A stretch of 64,000 nucleotides of DNA from Laccaria trichodermophora (lineage: Eukaryota > Basidiomycota > Agaricomycetes > Agaricales > Hydnangiaceae). The notes beneath the pieces are model-generated. The model had not been told where the DNA came from. It saw only the letters and a list, made by a program, of their open reading frames with translations, and ran no database searches. Made by a program: the position numbers and the translations under genes. The stretch is from positions 1,116,001 to 1,180,000 of the forward strand of contig JACTVC010000003.1 in assembly GCA_018417955.1 (NCBI GenBank), written 5' to 3'. Positions 33,550 through 43,880 of the stretch are shown piece after piece (the stretch's first letter is position 1; every line of letters begins with the position of its first letter).

Positions 33550-34430
33550 ATGGCTTGGGCAAGACGTGCCGCTCTGAATCTTAGTCTTAATCGAGTCGGT
33601 TCTCTTCATTTCGGACGTGTCCATTCCGAGTCCTCCATTGCTAATTCGCCCAAGGGGGTCTTAGGATTCCAAAGTCCGACTGGGGGTTGGGTAGGTAGGT
33701 CAGCCACAGGCTGAGAAAAAAAAATTGGAACCCTCTACAAAATGATCTCAAAACAGTCCTGGAAGGCCATCTCCTGCAGGTTTGTAGTGCTAGTGCACTT
33801 CAAAATATGTAGATCAGTCCGAATCAAGTCTGAATTCAATGATATTGAAGCATCATGTAATATTGCTTCAATCTTATCTAATCTCCACCAAGTGTCAATC
33901 TCACAAAACCCATCTTAAAGGGGGAGCAATCGAAGCTGGCACAACCAAAGAAGTACAGTCACTAAATGTCACTTACAAGCTTCTGGCAAGTTGTTTAGAA
34001 ACTTGTTCTTGATACTAATTTAAACACCAAATGCCCCAATTGCAAAACTCAGATAAGCCAGACTTTCCAACATTGAAATATGTTCCATACACCTATATTC
34101 CAGTAACATCTATGTAATAGTACATTGCATTCGGCGCATTTGGTAGGAAAAAATTGGGTTTGCAAGGTATCTGGAACAAAGTGATCAAAATGATGATGTC
34201 ATATTACCATATATGGACATGTGCCTGATTACATAGGTAGGTAGGTCAAGCCAGTAAGGGCTTTAAAAAAAATCAACCCCAGGTATATTTTTTGAATCCT
34301 AGGACCCCCTTGAATTTGCCTATCATACTCCCCTCCGACATGCCAATCGAGGAAGAAAGGAAGGAGAACTATAACCCACAGGACTACTATCCTGTACAAC
34401 TGGGAGAAGTTTTTCACAACTCATACTCAT
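33550..34430 (+). pseudogene. SRPK-like kinase, 5' fragment (block A)
   Basis: The ATG at 33550 starts MAWARRAALNLSLNRVGSLH, an Arg-rich and Ser-rich N terminus that could be a mitochondrial presequence. After the MITE at 33651-34312 it continues PIEEERKENYNPQDYYPVQL up to FHNSYS, where similarity to block B (56838 onward) stops. The kinase domain is missing, so this is only a 5' fragment. Block B has TTG where this copy has its ATG. Confidence 0.75.
33651..34312. mobile_element. hAT-like MITE (662 bp)
   Basis: Terminal inverted repeats CAAGGGGGTCTTAGGATTC and CAAGGGGGTCCTAGGATTC (right end, reverse complement). The 8-bp flanks AATTCGCC (33643-33650) and AATTTGCC (34313-34320) differ at one base, as in an aged hAT-type target duplication. 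The insertion is absent from the block B kinase. No coding capacity. Sub-terminal GTAGGTAGGTCA motifs occur at both ends in inverse orientation. Confidence 0.8.
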
Positions 34431-34738
34431 ATCTTGTTCTACAACAAATGTGATGGCTTGACAAATTTCTCTGCTCACTTTGTGCTCACTCTGTCGTTTA
34501 CAAAGGCAAAAAAGGTGCCTGACTAGTGAACACCTATCTCAATCTTTTAAAGTAAAAATTACATTTGTCGTTGATTCACCCTCTATTTATTGACCATACC
34601 GCAGTTCCAGAAGCATCACCCAAATCTCGCTGAACACATCCACACTTGCTCAGAAAGGCCAAGTGCCAGTGTTTCATTTTCTGAAGCTCGTCAATTTCAG
34701 CCTGAAGTTCGGATTGACTCAACATTGAGGAGGAGGTC
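34431..34738 (-). pseudogene. Coding-like remnant of unknown origin
   Basis: Minus-strand translation near 34580-34735 reads SQSELQAEIDELQKMKHWHL, then AFLSKCGCVQRDLGDASG, a coiled-coil-like stretch with no stop. I recognise no family. The element at 34739 begins immediately beside it and may have cut it. Confidence 0.3.
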
Positions 34739-36326
34739 TTTACCATCCCCCACATAATCCATATGGACTCCAGTGGACTCCAGTGGACTCCACTGGAGTC
34801 CAGTGGATTCCAGTGGCCCTCTTACCAGGCCAGATTGGCTGGCAGAATGCCCAGTCCACTGGAGTCCAGTCCAGTCCAGTCCAGTCCAGTCCACTGGACT
34901 CCCACTGGACTGCCAGCCACTTTCCTGAGTCCAGTCCCAGTCCAGTGGACTATGAGTCCAGTCAGAGTCCAGTGGAGTCCAGTGGAGTCCAGTGGATTCC
35001 AGTCATTCCAGTATATTATTATTATTATATATGAATACTACTACTAAAAAAGCGAAAATAGACTATATAATATACAAGCTATACTTACATTTTATTGATC
35101 AATGAATGGAAGGGTTATAATTTATATATAGTGTGGATCAGTGATAGCTGCAATAAGGATTCATGATTTTGTTCAGTCTGTGGGGTGAGGTCACGTGACT
35201 TACTTGAGGGCGTGCCATATCGTCACGTCTTCTATTTGCAGCATGGTCACACTTCCGTGACCATCCCATTCCCTTCCACCACCACCACCACCACCACCCT
35301 TCACCACTCCCCTCCAACGCCGCCCATGCCCATGCCAACGCCGCCCATGCCAACGACGCCCACGCCCACGCCAACGATGCTCATGGGAAGGACAGGCGAA
35401 GAACGAGGGACAGCGCCCATGACATTGCCACGTCATGGGCCAACGGTATGTATGCCCCACCACCCCAATGCCCCTTTCTCACCACGACAGGCGCCAGGAG
35501 CACGCGACAACAACGACGAGACATGAGGACGATGACGACACACAAGGATGACGACGACGACGACACACGACAACATGCGACGACGGCACACGACAACATG
35601 CGATGACAACGACACGTGTTGACGACGTGCGAGAACGACGACGACGACACGCAAGCACAATGACACGCAAGCACAACGACACGCAAGCACAATGACATGC
35701 AAGCACGACGATGACACAACGACGACGACACAGGACAACGATGCGACGACGACAACGACACACGACAACGACGATGCGCAAGAACGACGACGACACGCGA
35801 GCACGACGATACGCGACAGCGCCCACCACCGCCAACGCCAACGTGGAACGGCGACGAGGGCCCAGCAGCACCAGCCCTCCCTTCCACTCTCTCCCCCCAT
35901 CACTACCTCCTCTCTTCACCACTCCCTCTGCCCTCCACTCTCTTGCCCCTTCTTCCCTCTCCCCTTTCTTTTCCTTCTTCTCCCTCCCCCTCTCTGTAAC
36001 ATAGAATCTAGTAAATTTAATTAATTTAATTAATAAATATACTTCAATTTTATTTTTTGTTTTGAAATCTAAGTTCAGGAATTCTGAATTAACTTAGGTC
36101 TGTGGCAGTCCAGTCCAGTCCAGTTTTGTGTTGGGAGAGTCCAGTGGAGTCCAGTTTTGTGATTTGCAGTCCAGTCCAGATTTATGCTTGCAGTCCAGTG
36201 GAGTCCAGTTTTGTGCTGGGAGTCCAGTGGAGTCCAGTTTTGTGATTGGCAGTCCAGTCCAGTCCAGTCCAGTGGAATCCAGTGGAATCCAGTGGAGTCC
36301 ATGTGGATTATGTGGGGGATGGTAAA
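34739..36326 (+). mobile_element. 1.6-kb inverted-repeat element with ACTGGA sub-terminal repeats, copy 1
   Basis: The ends are TTTACCATCCCCCACATAAT and its inverse (GTGGGGGATGGTAAA at 36326). Next to both ends are dense GGACTCCAGT/CCAGTGGA repeats, then an AT-rich part, a GGTCACGTGACTTAC palindrome at about 35190, (ACC)n, long ACGAC trinucleotide DNA, a pyrimidine tract and TTTAATTAATTTAATTAA. It carries no gene, and the many open frames are repeat artefacts. An inverted second copy is at 42160-43880. No clear target duplication was found. Confidence 0.75.
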
Positions 36327-37867
36327 GTATTGCAGAATGTCTATTATACATGACATAGCTTTCAATACATGGTCATTGGATCTGGAAGCCCAAGCTTGTA
36401 TATGGTATAACCACCATGGAAATCGCTTTTTTCTGTGCTAAGAGAGGACCCAAAGAAGAGACTTTCCAGCCCCTGTCGGGGCAATGACACATAAATCCTG
36501 CTGCCAAGATAGAATAACATCTGACGCTTCAACCTGATAGTCTCAGAGGTGTTGTCCCTCTTTTAGTACCCCCTTGGAGATTGCTAACTCATTCCAGCAT
36601 CGTGCGGAGATGCTTTCCATTGCAGAGAGTCACTGGAAGTTGGAGAAGGCAAAGGCCTTTTGTTGAGGATGTCCTGGATTGTTGAGCTTGTATGATGGTG
36701 TCTTGGGCTTCGATTCATAGCCATTTTGATAAATTTTCCAGGGCTTCTGGCTGGCAAGTGGATGTGGTGGGGTGGTGTAGGATAGATTTTGGTTGATAAT
36801 AAGGAATGGTGGGCATATTGTGACAGGAGTGGAAGGTGGGGGTAATGTTGGTGAGGACAACTTGAAAATAAAGTCATCTTGATTGTTAATTCAAGGATGT
36901 TTGGGTAGCTGGGGTTGCAAAGGAGTGGAGTTAAACATAGTATGGCATTAATAGAGATAGAATTAAGGGTATATGGAGTGAATAATGCAAGGGATAGACA
37001 TGGTGATGAGGATGAGATGATAATGACACATTCATAAAGCTTACATAACCACCAAGAAATTGGCGAAGACAAAGGTACATTGATGTTGTTGGAAGATTCC
37101 CAGACTCTTAAGGGAAGGGACCCAAATTGGGAAGGGTGCCCATAGAGGATGGGTTTCCAAGACTAAATCAGGGAGCTGTGATTTGTCTGTGTGGTCCCAA
37201 TATCAACCCTAGATATGGAGATCAGGAACAGATCTCAAACCATCTGCGGCACATTCCTTCCATCAGGTTGCTGCCTAACTGCTTGGGACCTCCTAATCTG
37301 CATTCCAACTGATACATGTTTTTGCCTTATGTGGCACTTGAGACCTCCTGATTTGTGTTCTGACTGGTACATGTTTCCTTGTTCAAGACTGCTTTTTGTA
37401 GATTGCTGAATATCTAACTCCAGTGGCATCTGGCAGAGGGATAAGTGCTGGCCTGGTTAGGGCTTATTGGAGGACCACCAGAAGATTTTGCAAGATCATG
37501 AGGCCACAACTATGGGATGAGCGTTAATATTATTAGAAAGAAGAGGGTGATATCGTGGGTCCCTACCTTGGTCCATCAGCTGCTGAGGCTGAGCTGTGCA
37601 CCATAACTGTATTGTCGGCTGTATGTTTATTTTTGTACAGGTGCTGACACCATTAGACCTTTCTATTGCATAACAGTCGACAGTACAGGATGTAACCTGT
37701 AAACACCTGTCAAAAGATGGCAATAGCAGGTTATGGGTGTTATGCCAGGTATCACACAGTGCAGAGTTTGGATAGGATATGATTGGATAGAATTACATGG
37801 CTTGATCCCACTGCGAAACACAAGTTCCATGCAAGGGGGTGGGTCTGGCCAGAGGAGGTCTTTATTG
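36327..37867. other. Region without a recognised gene
   Basis: A minus-strand frame at 36584-37072 (containing LPARSPGKFIKMAMNRSPRH and TSSTIQDILNKRPLPSP) looks protein-like but matches no family I know. A segment of about 125 bp at 37040-37165 (AGATTCCCAGACTCTTAAGG, GGGACCCAAATTGGGAAGGG) recurs at 45855-45978. Confidence 0.35.
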
Positions 37868-39510
37868 TCCCCCTATGATTCCTGCTGAGCTCTGCCCGAG
37901 CTCTGCTGAGTTCGGGTGGTTTTCAGACATAGAGCATCCATATTGAGTTGGCAGGAGGGTCACAGCTGAGCTTTGCAGGACTCAGGCCAGTCCTGAGGAC
38001 TGAGATTTCACCTCATCCAGGACTGGGGTGCAGTGAATAGGTCACATGACCTCATAGAGCTAATCTCACGTGGGAGGTTAAACAATAACAGTAATGTCAC
38101 AGTGTGTGACACAACCTCTTCTTCTTCAACCACCACGATGACAAGCCGACGACGCCGTTCACAATAACCACGATGCGACGCCCAACACCAATGCCAACCC
38201 ACGACCACCTCGCTGACACGAACACCTGAATAATGAAGACGCCCGCCCACAAACGAAGGTCCACTGCCCAAACAGTGACGAATGCGCCCAGACGACCACG
38301 AATGGATGCCCACCCACGAAAACGGCTTCCACCACCACCACCACCCACAAAAACTACCACCACCACCTCGAAACGCCCACCACCATCCTGGAATGACCGC
38401 GACCGCCCACGAACGGAAGCATACGGAAACCGGGTGCCATGTCGCTGGCAGCGATGTGGCACCATTTGCCCCACACGCTGACACCAGGGAAGGGGCGACA
38501 ACACGCCAACGACGACACGGAGCGAGGCCACGACGACGAGGCCACAGGATGATGGTGAGGGGCACATGACGTGAGGACATGACATGACGCAAGGACATGA
38601 CATGACGCAAGGACACGACATGACGCGAGGACACGACACGACACGACACGGGGACACGACATGACGCGAGCGTCGTGCCCACGAATGACGACGAGCGCCC
38701 ACGGACGAAAACGACCGCCCACGAAGGATACCAACCGCCCACTTAGGAAATGACCGCCCCCTGCACGAAGACGACCGACCGCCCACAAACGAAGGCGACC
38801 GCCCATGTATCACGACGGAATCCAGGTGCCACGTTGCCGACGGCGACATGGCAATCAAACGACAAAGGACATCGTTGATTTCTAGACCACCATGTGAGTT
38901 CCCCCCCATTGTCTCCCCCTCCATCACACCATACCACCCCTCCCTCCATCACTCCCTCTCCCTCCATCACTCACACTCCCTCCATCAACCCCCTTCCCTC
39001 ACTTCTCCTCTCCAACCCACTCCTCTCACTTCTCTCCAACCCACTCCTCCTCTCTCTCACCCCACCATGCCCTCCCCCCTCCCTTTCATCCTCAGTATAC
39101 TAGTCTCCCCTCCCCTTCATCCCTCTCTATCACACTCTCTGCTCTCCATCCCTCTCACCACTCTCTCTGCCCACCATTCCCTCCCTCCTCCCTTTCAATG
39201 TAGTAGATAGATAGTTTTATGTAGTTTTATTGAATATACAATTCTCCCCTTTCAATCGTAACTATCTGAGAAATTGTGAGATTAAGTTATTAAAGTGATC
39301 AAGTCATTAGAGTTGTTTTATTAAGCCACATGTAATCCATCTGGAATTTTCCATGATCTACTCTAGTCTAGCAAAAATCCTGCCAAACTCTGTCCCAGTC
39401 CTGCTGAGTTTGGCAGAGCTTGGCAGGACTCTGCAGAGCTCTGCAGAGCTCTGAGGATTCCTGAGGATTCCTGCAGGACTCTGGCCAGTCCTGCAGGATT
39501 CATAGGGGGA
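37868..39510. mobile_element. 1.6-kb inverted-repeat element, second family with the same layout
   Basis: Ends TCCCCCTATGATTCCTGC and, in inverse, TCCCCCTATGAATCCTGC. The sub-terminal zones are made of CTGCAGAGCTCTG/TCCTGAGGATTCCTG repeats. Inside follow a GGTCACATGACC palindrome (38041), GC-rich CGCCCACGAACG and GGACACGACATGACG repeats, a CTCCCTCCATCAC tract and TAGATAGATAG AT-rich DNA. It has the same order of parts as 34739-36326 but unrelated unit sequences. The 276-codon minus frame at 38097-38927 is low complexity and rejected as a gene. Confidence 0.7.
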
Positions 39511-41271
39511 CTGAGAAGTACAGGGCCAGAGGCCAAAAAAAAGGTTTTGATGGGGGTATGATGAGCAAATTTTTGCAGGGATCCTCAGTGTACATGATCT
39601 GGTTGTCATGACCTGGTGTTTTCTACTACAGTTCCAGTAGGTGCCATTCAAATTGATTTTAGTTGACTACAAAGTTATCAGAGGATCTTACAGTGGCATC
39701 AGTCTTGTAACCCTGGATGATGAAAGGTGGTAATGCTCACAGAGAAAGACCAGCCTTGTCAGACATGGATGGCACATTAGGACGCTTGGAGGCAACTATC
39801 TCAGAGAATGACAATTTGTCAACATTGCATGTGACTATAAATTACCATATAAGGCAGAAAGGCTGTGGGGGGTCTGAACCAAGTCTGAATGAAAAGTTCT
39901 GACTGTAGACACAGAAGTCCCATTCCGCCAACCCCCTGGTTCCATGGAATATCCTGATGCATACACACATCTTCATCCCTGGACCTCTGTACATTACACC
40001 AGCTGATGTTGTAGGCCTACCTTCATTGTTCAACCTACCTGTAATGGTCAAGTCCACAACTTGACCAAACACTGAGGGACAAGGGGCGAAAACTACTTGT
40101 TGATTCGACTAGGGACTAATAACAAAATACAAGGTATTAAATTACTAAGGAAATAGGAGTATACTAAAGGAGGTACTGAGAGTAGGCAAGAAATGATGAC
40201 AGGAATACTAATAGGGACTGAGATGTATGAATAGGGGTGTAATCCTTACACTACTGAAAAACCAGTAGAGTATACAGAGACAAAAATACACAAATTCCAG
40301 CATCTTCCTCTTCTCAGTCACATTGGCCTGTACACAGGTTTTTCATGGGAGGGTTGTTGGGGTCATGCACAAATTTGCCATAAGAGCCATGGTTAGGTGG
40401 AGGCCTATTATTTCTTGTAGAGCAGTCACAGGGTTGATATTCCTGATAGAAGCAGCCAGTTGAGGTGCACTTGGAATCAGCTGTTTCCCCAGCTGCTTCT
40501 ACACACAAACAACATTATTTCTGTTCTCTCATGTAACCTGTTATCTCTCATCAGATCCAATCTGGCGTCAGGCAACACTGAGTATCACTGAAATTTGGTA
40601 TGCATTTGGGTCTCATGGCTGTCTCAAACCAGCCTCATATCTGTTATCTCTCAGGCCATGCTAGATAGCACAAAATAGTGATGTGTTATTTTTGGGAACT
40701 AGCACGAATACAGGTGGTATACATATCAGGTCCTTCAGAGCCACCCTGCTATAGCCATGGGGTCACAGACACCACAGCCATGCCGTTGCTTGTGGACTGT
40801 ACAGTCATGGGCAGCATCTCATGTTAGGATTTAAAATGTTGTGCCATGTTTATGTCATTCCTGTCTGCTTCTTTTGTGATTGATAACCACATAGCGCGCC
40901 TTTGGGTGCAAAACCCAATACCGACTGCCCTTTCTCTGTTCATCCTGATTTTTCCAATTGATTGTTAAGCTGACAATTCTGAACAATTGACTCAAAACTT
41001 TGTCTTATGATTTCCTCCTATCTGGTTCAGTTATTAAAAATTGGAGGGAACTCTGCTTTAATATGTGACTGCTATGAAAGACTCCTTTGTTGAATTCTCT
41101 TTGGAGTGCATTTTGACAGTACTTTACAGTGCCCCACCTATTCCTGCAGGAATCCAGTCATTCCAGTGGAATTCCACTGGAATCAAGCAGAATAAGGTTG
41201 AAAAACCATATTTAAATGCAAGTATATGTAAATTTACACTAATATACACTTCTACACACTTCTCTTTACTA
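39511..41271. other. Region without a firmly supported gene
   Basis: Only short frames occur. One at complement(40314..40508) is Cys-rich (SKCTSTGCFYQEYQPCDCST) but has no recognised domain, and its neighbours do not support it. A small AATCCAGTCATTCCAGTGGA inverted patch at about 41150 resembles the sub-terminal units of the 34.7-kb family and may be a footprint. Confidence 0.35.
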
Positions 41272-42155
41272 CTATTTAGTTACCTCATTATCTTGAGCTT
41301 CTTCATCTAAACCTAAGTTTTCCTCCTCATCTTCCTCTGATTTCTTCATCTCTTGTTTGCAGAGGACATACCTTGTATGGTAGAATAACATGGTGTGTAA
41401 AAACCAGTTAAAATTGCCAGGTGTCATACATTTAAGAATTGATTGATATCCACCAAGCCATGCATTAAGTTATTCACAAACCTAGAATAAATATAGTGTT
41501 GAGGTAAGATTTAATCAAAATAAACTAATAAATACCTGTGTATTGAATGCTCGCTTTGAAGATGCTCTACCATTCTTATCATATGCCATAACTACCAGGT
41601 TTGGAGCAGATCCATTTCCAGGTGAAGGATTACAATATTTTTGGCATAGAAAGTCTAACACCTGATGATTGATATAATGGTAGGCATCCACAATAAATCA
41701 AGTAGTTTTTTTCCAAATATCCCAACTTCCATTTGCTACTGCAGTTGCAAACACTTGACAACCTTTATCGATACAAATATAATCAGGCCTTGATTCTTCT
41801 GTTGGATAAACTTTTCCTAGGAAGTTCAAAATATTTGTTGGTGATTCTGATTTATCAAACTTTGTCCAAGCAATAACAACACCACAAGGTGCACAGATAG
41901 TTTCAACACAATAGAATCTACCTGCACAGAAGTAATTTGGAGCTGGTCTTGGTTCTGCATTTGGATCATCATGTTGTTGGGGATTTGGTCCTCTGTGATT
42001 AGGTTCCCAAGGATTATTCTCCCCTGGGTGTTGTAACATTCGGCGGACTCCAGCTTGGTTGTGACATTTACTGTTCTTTGCATGTTTATGCCACTCTGCT
42101 TGGTGCTGTTGACATGCAAGTGTCCTTTCTACTCTTCTGTCATTACAATCACGCA
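41272..42155 (-). pseudogene. KDZ-transposon-associated cysteine-cluster (CxC6-like) protein, 3' part
   Basis: Minus-strand exons read CNDRRVERTLACQQHQAEWH, YFCAGRFYCVETICAPCGVV, SESPTNILNFLGKVYPTEES, YICIDKGC and DIWKKTT. After a TGA at complement(41698..41700) the frame continues FIVDAYHYINHQVLDFLC. After a GT-AG intron near 41520-41470 come LNAWLGGYQSILK and TPGNFNWFLHTMLFYHTRY, with a TAA just before LNAW. It ends at a stop at 41272. The Cys pattern and the ending match proteins accompanying KDZ transposases in mushrooms. The CxC6 label is from memory. The 5' part is cut by the element at 42160. Confidence 0.6.
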
Positions 42156-42159
42156 ATAC

Positions 42160-43880
42160 TTTACCATCCCCCACATAATCCACATGGACTCCACTGGATT
42201 CCACTGGATTCCACTGGACTGGACTGGACTGGACTGCCAATCACAAAACTGGACTCCACTGGACTCCCAGCACAAAACTGGACTCCACTGGACTGCAAGC
42301 ATAAATCTGGACTGGACTGGACTGGACTGGACTGCAAATCACAAAACTGGACTCCACTGGACTCTCCCAACACAAAACTGGACTGGACTGGACTGCCACA
42401 GACCTAAGTTAATTCAGAATTCCTGAACTTAGATTTCAAAACAAAAATAAAATTGAAGTATATTTATTAATTAAATTAATTAAATTTACTAGATTCTATG
42501 TTACAGAGAGGGGGAGGGAGAAGAAGGAAAAGAAAGGGGAGAGGGAAGAAGGGGGAAGGGAGGAATGGAGGGGGAGGGAGTGGTGTCAGGAAGGGAAAGG
42601 GAGGGGGGAGGGAGCAAGGAAGGGGAAGGAAAAGGGAGGGGGGAAGAGAGGAATGGAGGGGGAGGGAGCAAGGAAAGGGGGAGGGGGGAAAGGGGCAAGA
42701 GAGTGGAGGGCAGAGGGAGTGGTGAAGAGAGGAGGTAGTGATGGGGGGAGAGAGTGGAAGGGAGGGCTGGTGCTGCTGGGCCCTCGTTGCCGTTCCGCAT
42801 TGGCGTTGGCGGTGGTGGGCGCTGTCGCGTATCGTTGTGCTCGCATGTCGTCGTCGTTCTTGCGCGTCGTTGTCGTCGTGTGTCGTTGTCGTTGTCGCGT
42901 CGTTGTCCTGTGTCGTCGTTGTCGCGTCGTCGTTGTGCTCGCATGTCGTTGTGCTTGTGTGTCATTGTGCTCGCATGTCGTCGTCGTCGTTCTCGCACGT
43001 CGTCAACACGTGTCATTGTTGTTGCATGTTGTCGTGTGCCGTCGTCGCATGTTGTCGTGTGTCGTCGTCGTCGTCCTTGTGTGTCGTCATTGTCCTCGTG
43101 TCTCGTCGTCATTGTCGCGTGCTGCTGGCACCTGTCGTGGTGAGAAAGGGGCATTGGGGTGGTGGGGCATACATACTGTTGGCCCATGATGTGGCAACGT
43201 CATGGGTGCTGTCCCTTGTTCTTCGCCTGTCCTTCCCATGAGCATCGTTGGCGTGGGTGTGGGTGTCGTTGGCATGGGCGGTGTTGGCATGGGCATGGGC
43301 GGCGTTGGAGGGGAGTGGTGAAGGGTGGTGGTGGTGGTGGTGGTGGAAGGGAATGGGATGGTCATGGAAGTGTGACCATGCTGCAAATAGAAGACGTGAC
43401 GATATGGCACGCCCTCAAGTAAGTCACGTGACCTCACCCCACAGACTGAACAAAATCATGAATCCTTATTGCAGCTATCACTGATCCACACTATATATAA
43501 ATTATAACCCTTCCATTCATTGATCAATAAAATGTAAGTATAGCTTGTATATTATATAGTCTATTTTCGCTTTTTTAGTAGTATTCATATATAATAATAA
43601 TAATATACTGGAATGACTGGAATCCACTGGACTCCACTGGACTCCACTGGACTCTGACTGGACTCATAGTCCACTGGACTGGGACTGGACTCAGGAAAGT
43701 GGCTGGCAGTCCAGTGGGAGTCCAGTGGACTGGACTGGACTGGACTGGACTGGACTCCAGTGGACTGGGCATTCTGCCAGCCAATCTGGCCTGGTAAGAG
43801 GGCCACTGGAATCCACTGGACTCCAGTGGAGTCCACTGGAGTCCACTGGAGTCCATATGGATTACGTGGGGGATGGTAAA
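42160..43880 (-). mobile_element. Inverted-repeat element, copy 2 (inverted relative to 34739-36326)
   Basis: Same termini and inner order as copy 1, read in the opposite direction, with long near-identical stretches such as CAAAATCATGAATCCTTATT and GGCTGGCAGTCCAGTGGGAG. It is about 130 bp longer, mainly through expansion of the GGGAGGGAG purine tract (42505-42740). Its flanks repeat those of copy 1 for a few bases (GAGGTC on one side, GTATTGC on the other), so the true ends may lie slightly further out. It is inserted in the CxC6-like gene. Confidence 0.75.

Noticed and set aside
35381..36024. Val/Cys/Arg-rich frames of 110-168 codons, also at 42501-43241
   Set aside because: Trinucleotide-rich DNA of the inverted element; the copies shift frame freely against each other.
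38008..38927. 244- and 276-codon minus-strand frames
   Set aside because: Repeats of CGCCCACGAACG-type units inside the 37868-39510 element; overlapping frames equally open.
34739..43880. The inverted pair and the DNA between them as a mobile composite transposon
   Set aside because: No target duplication around the outer ends and no transposase inside; only the individual elements are supported.
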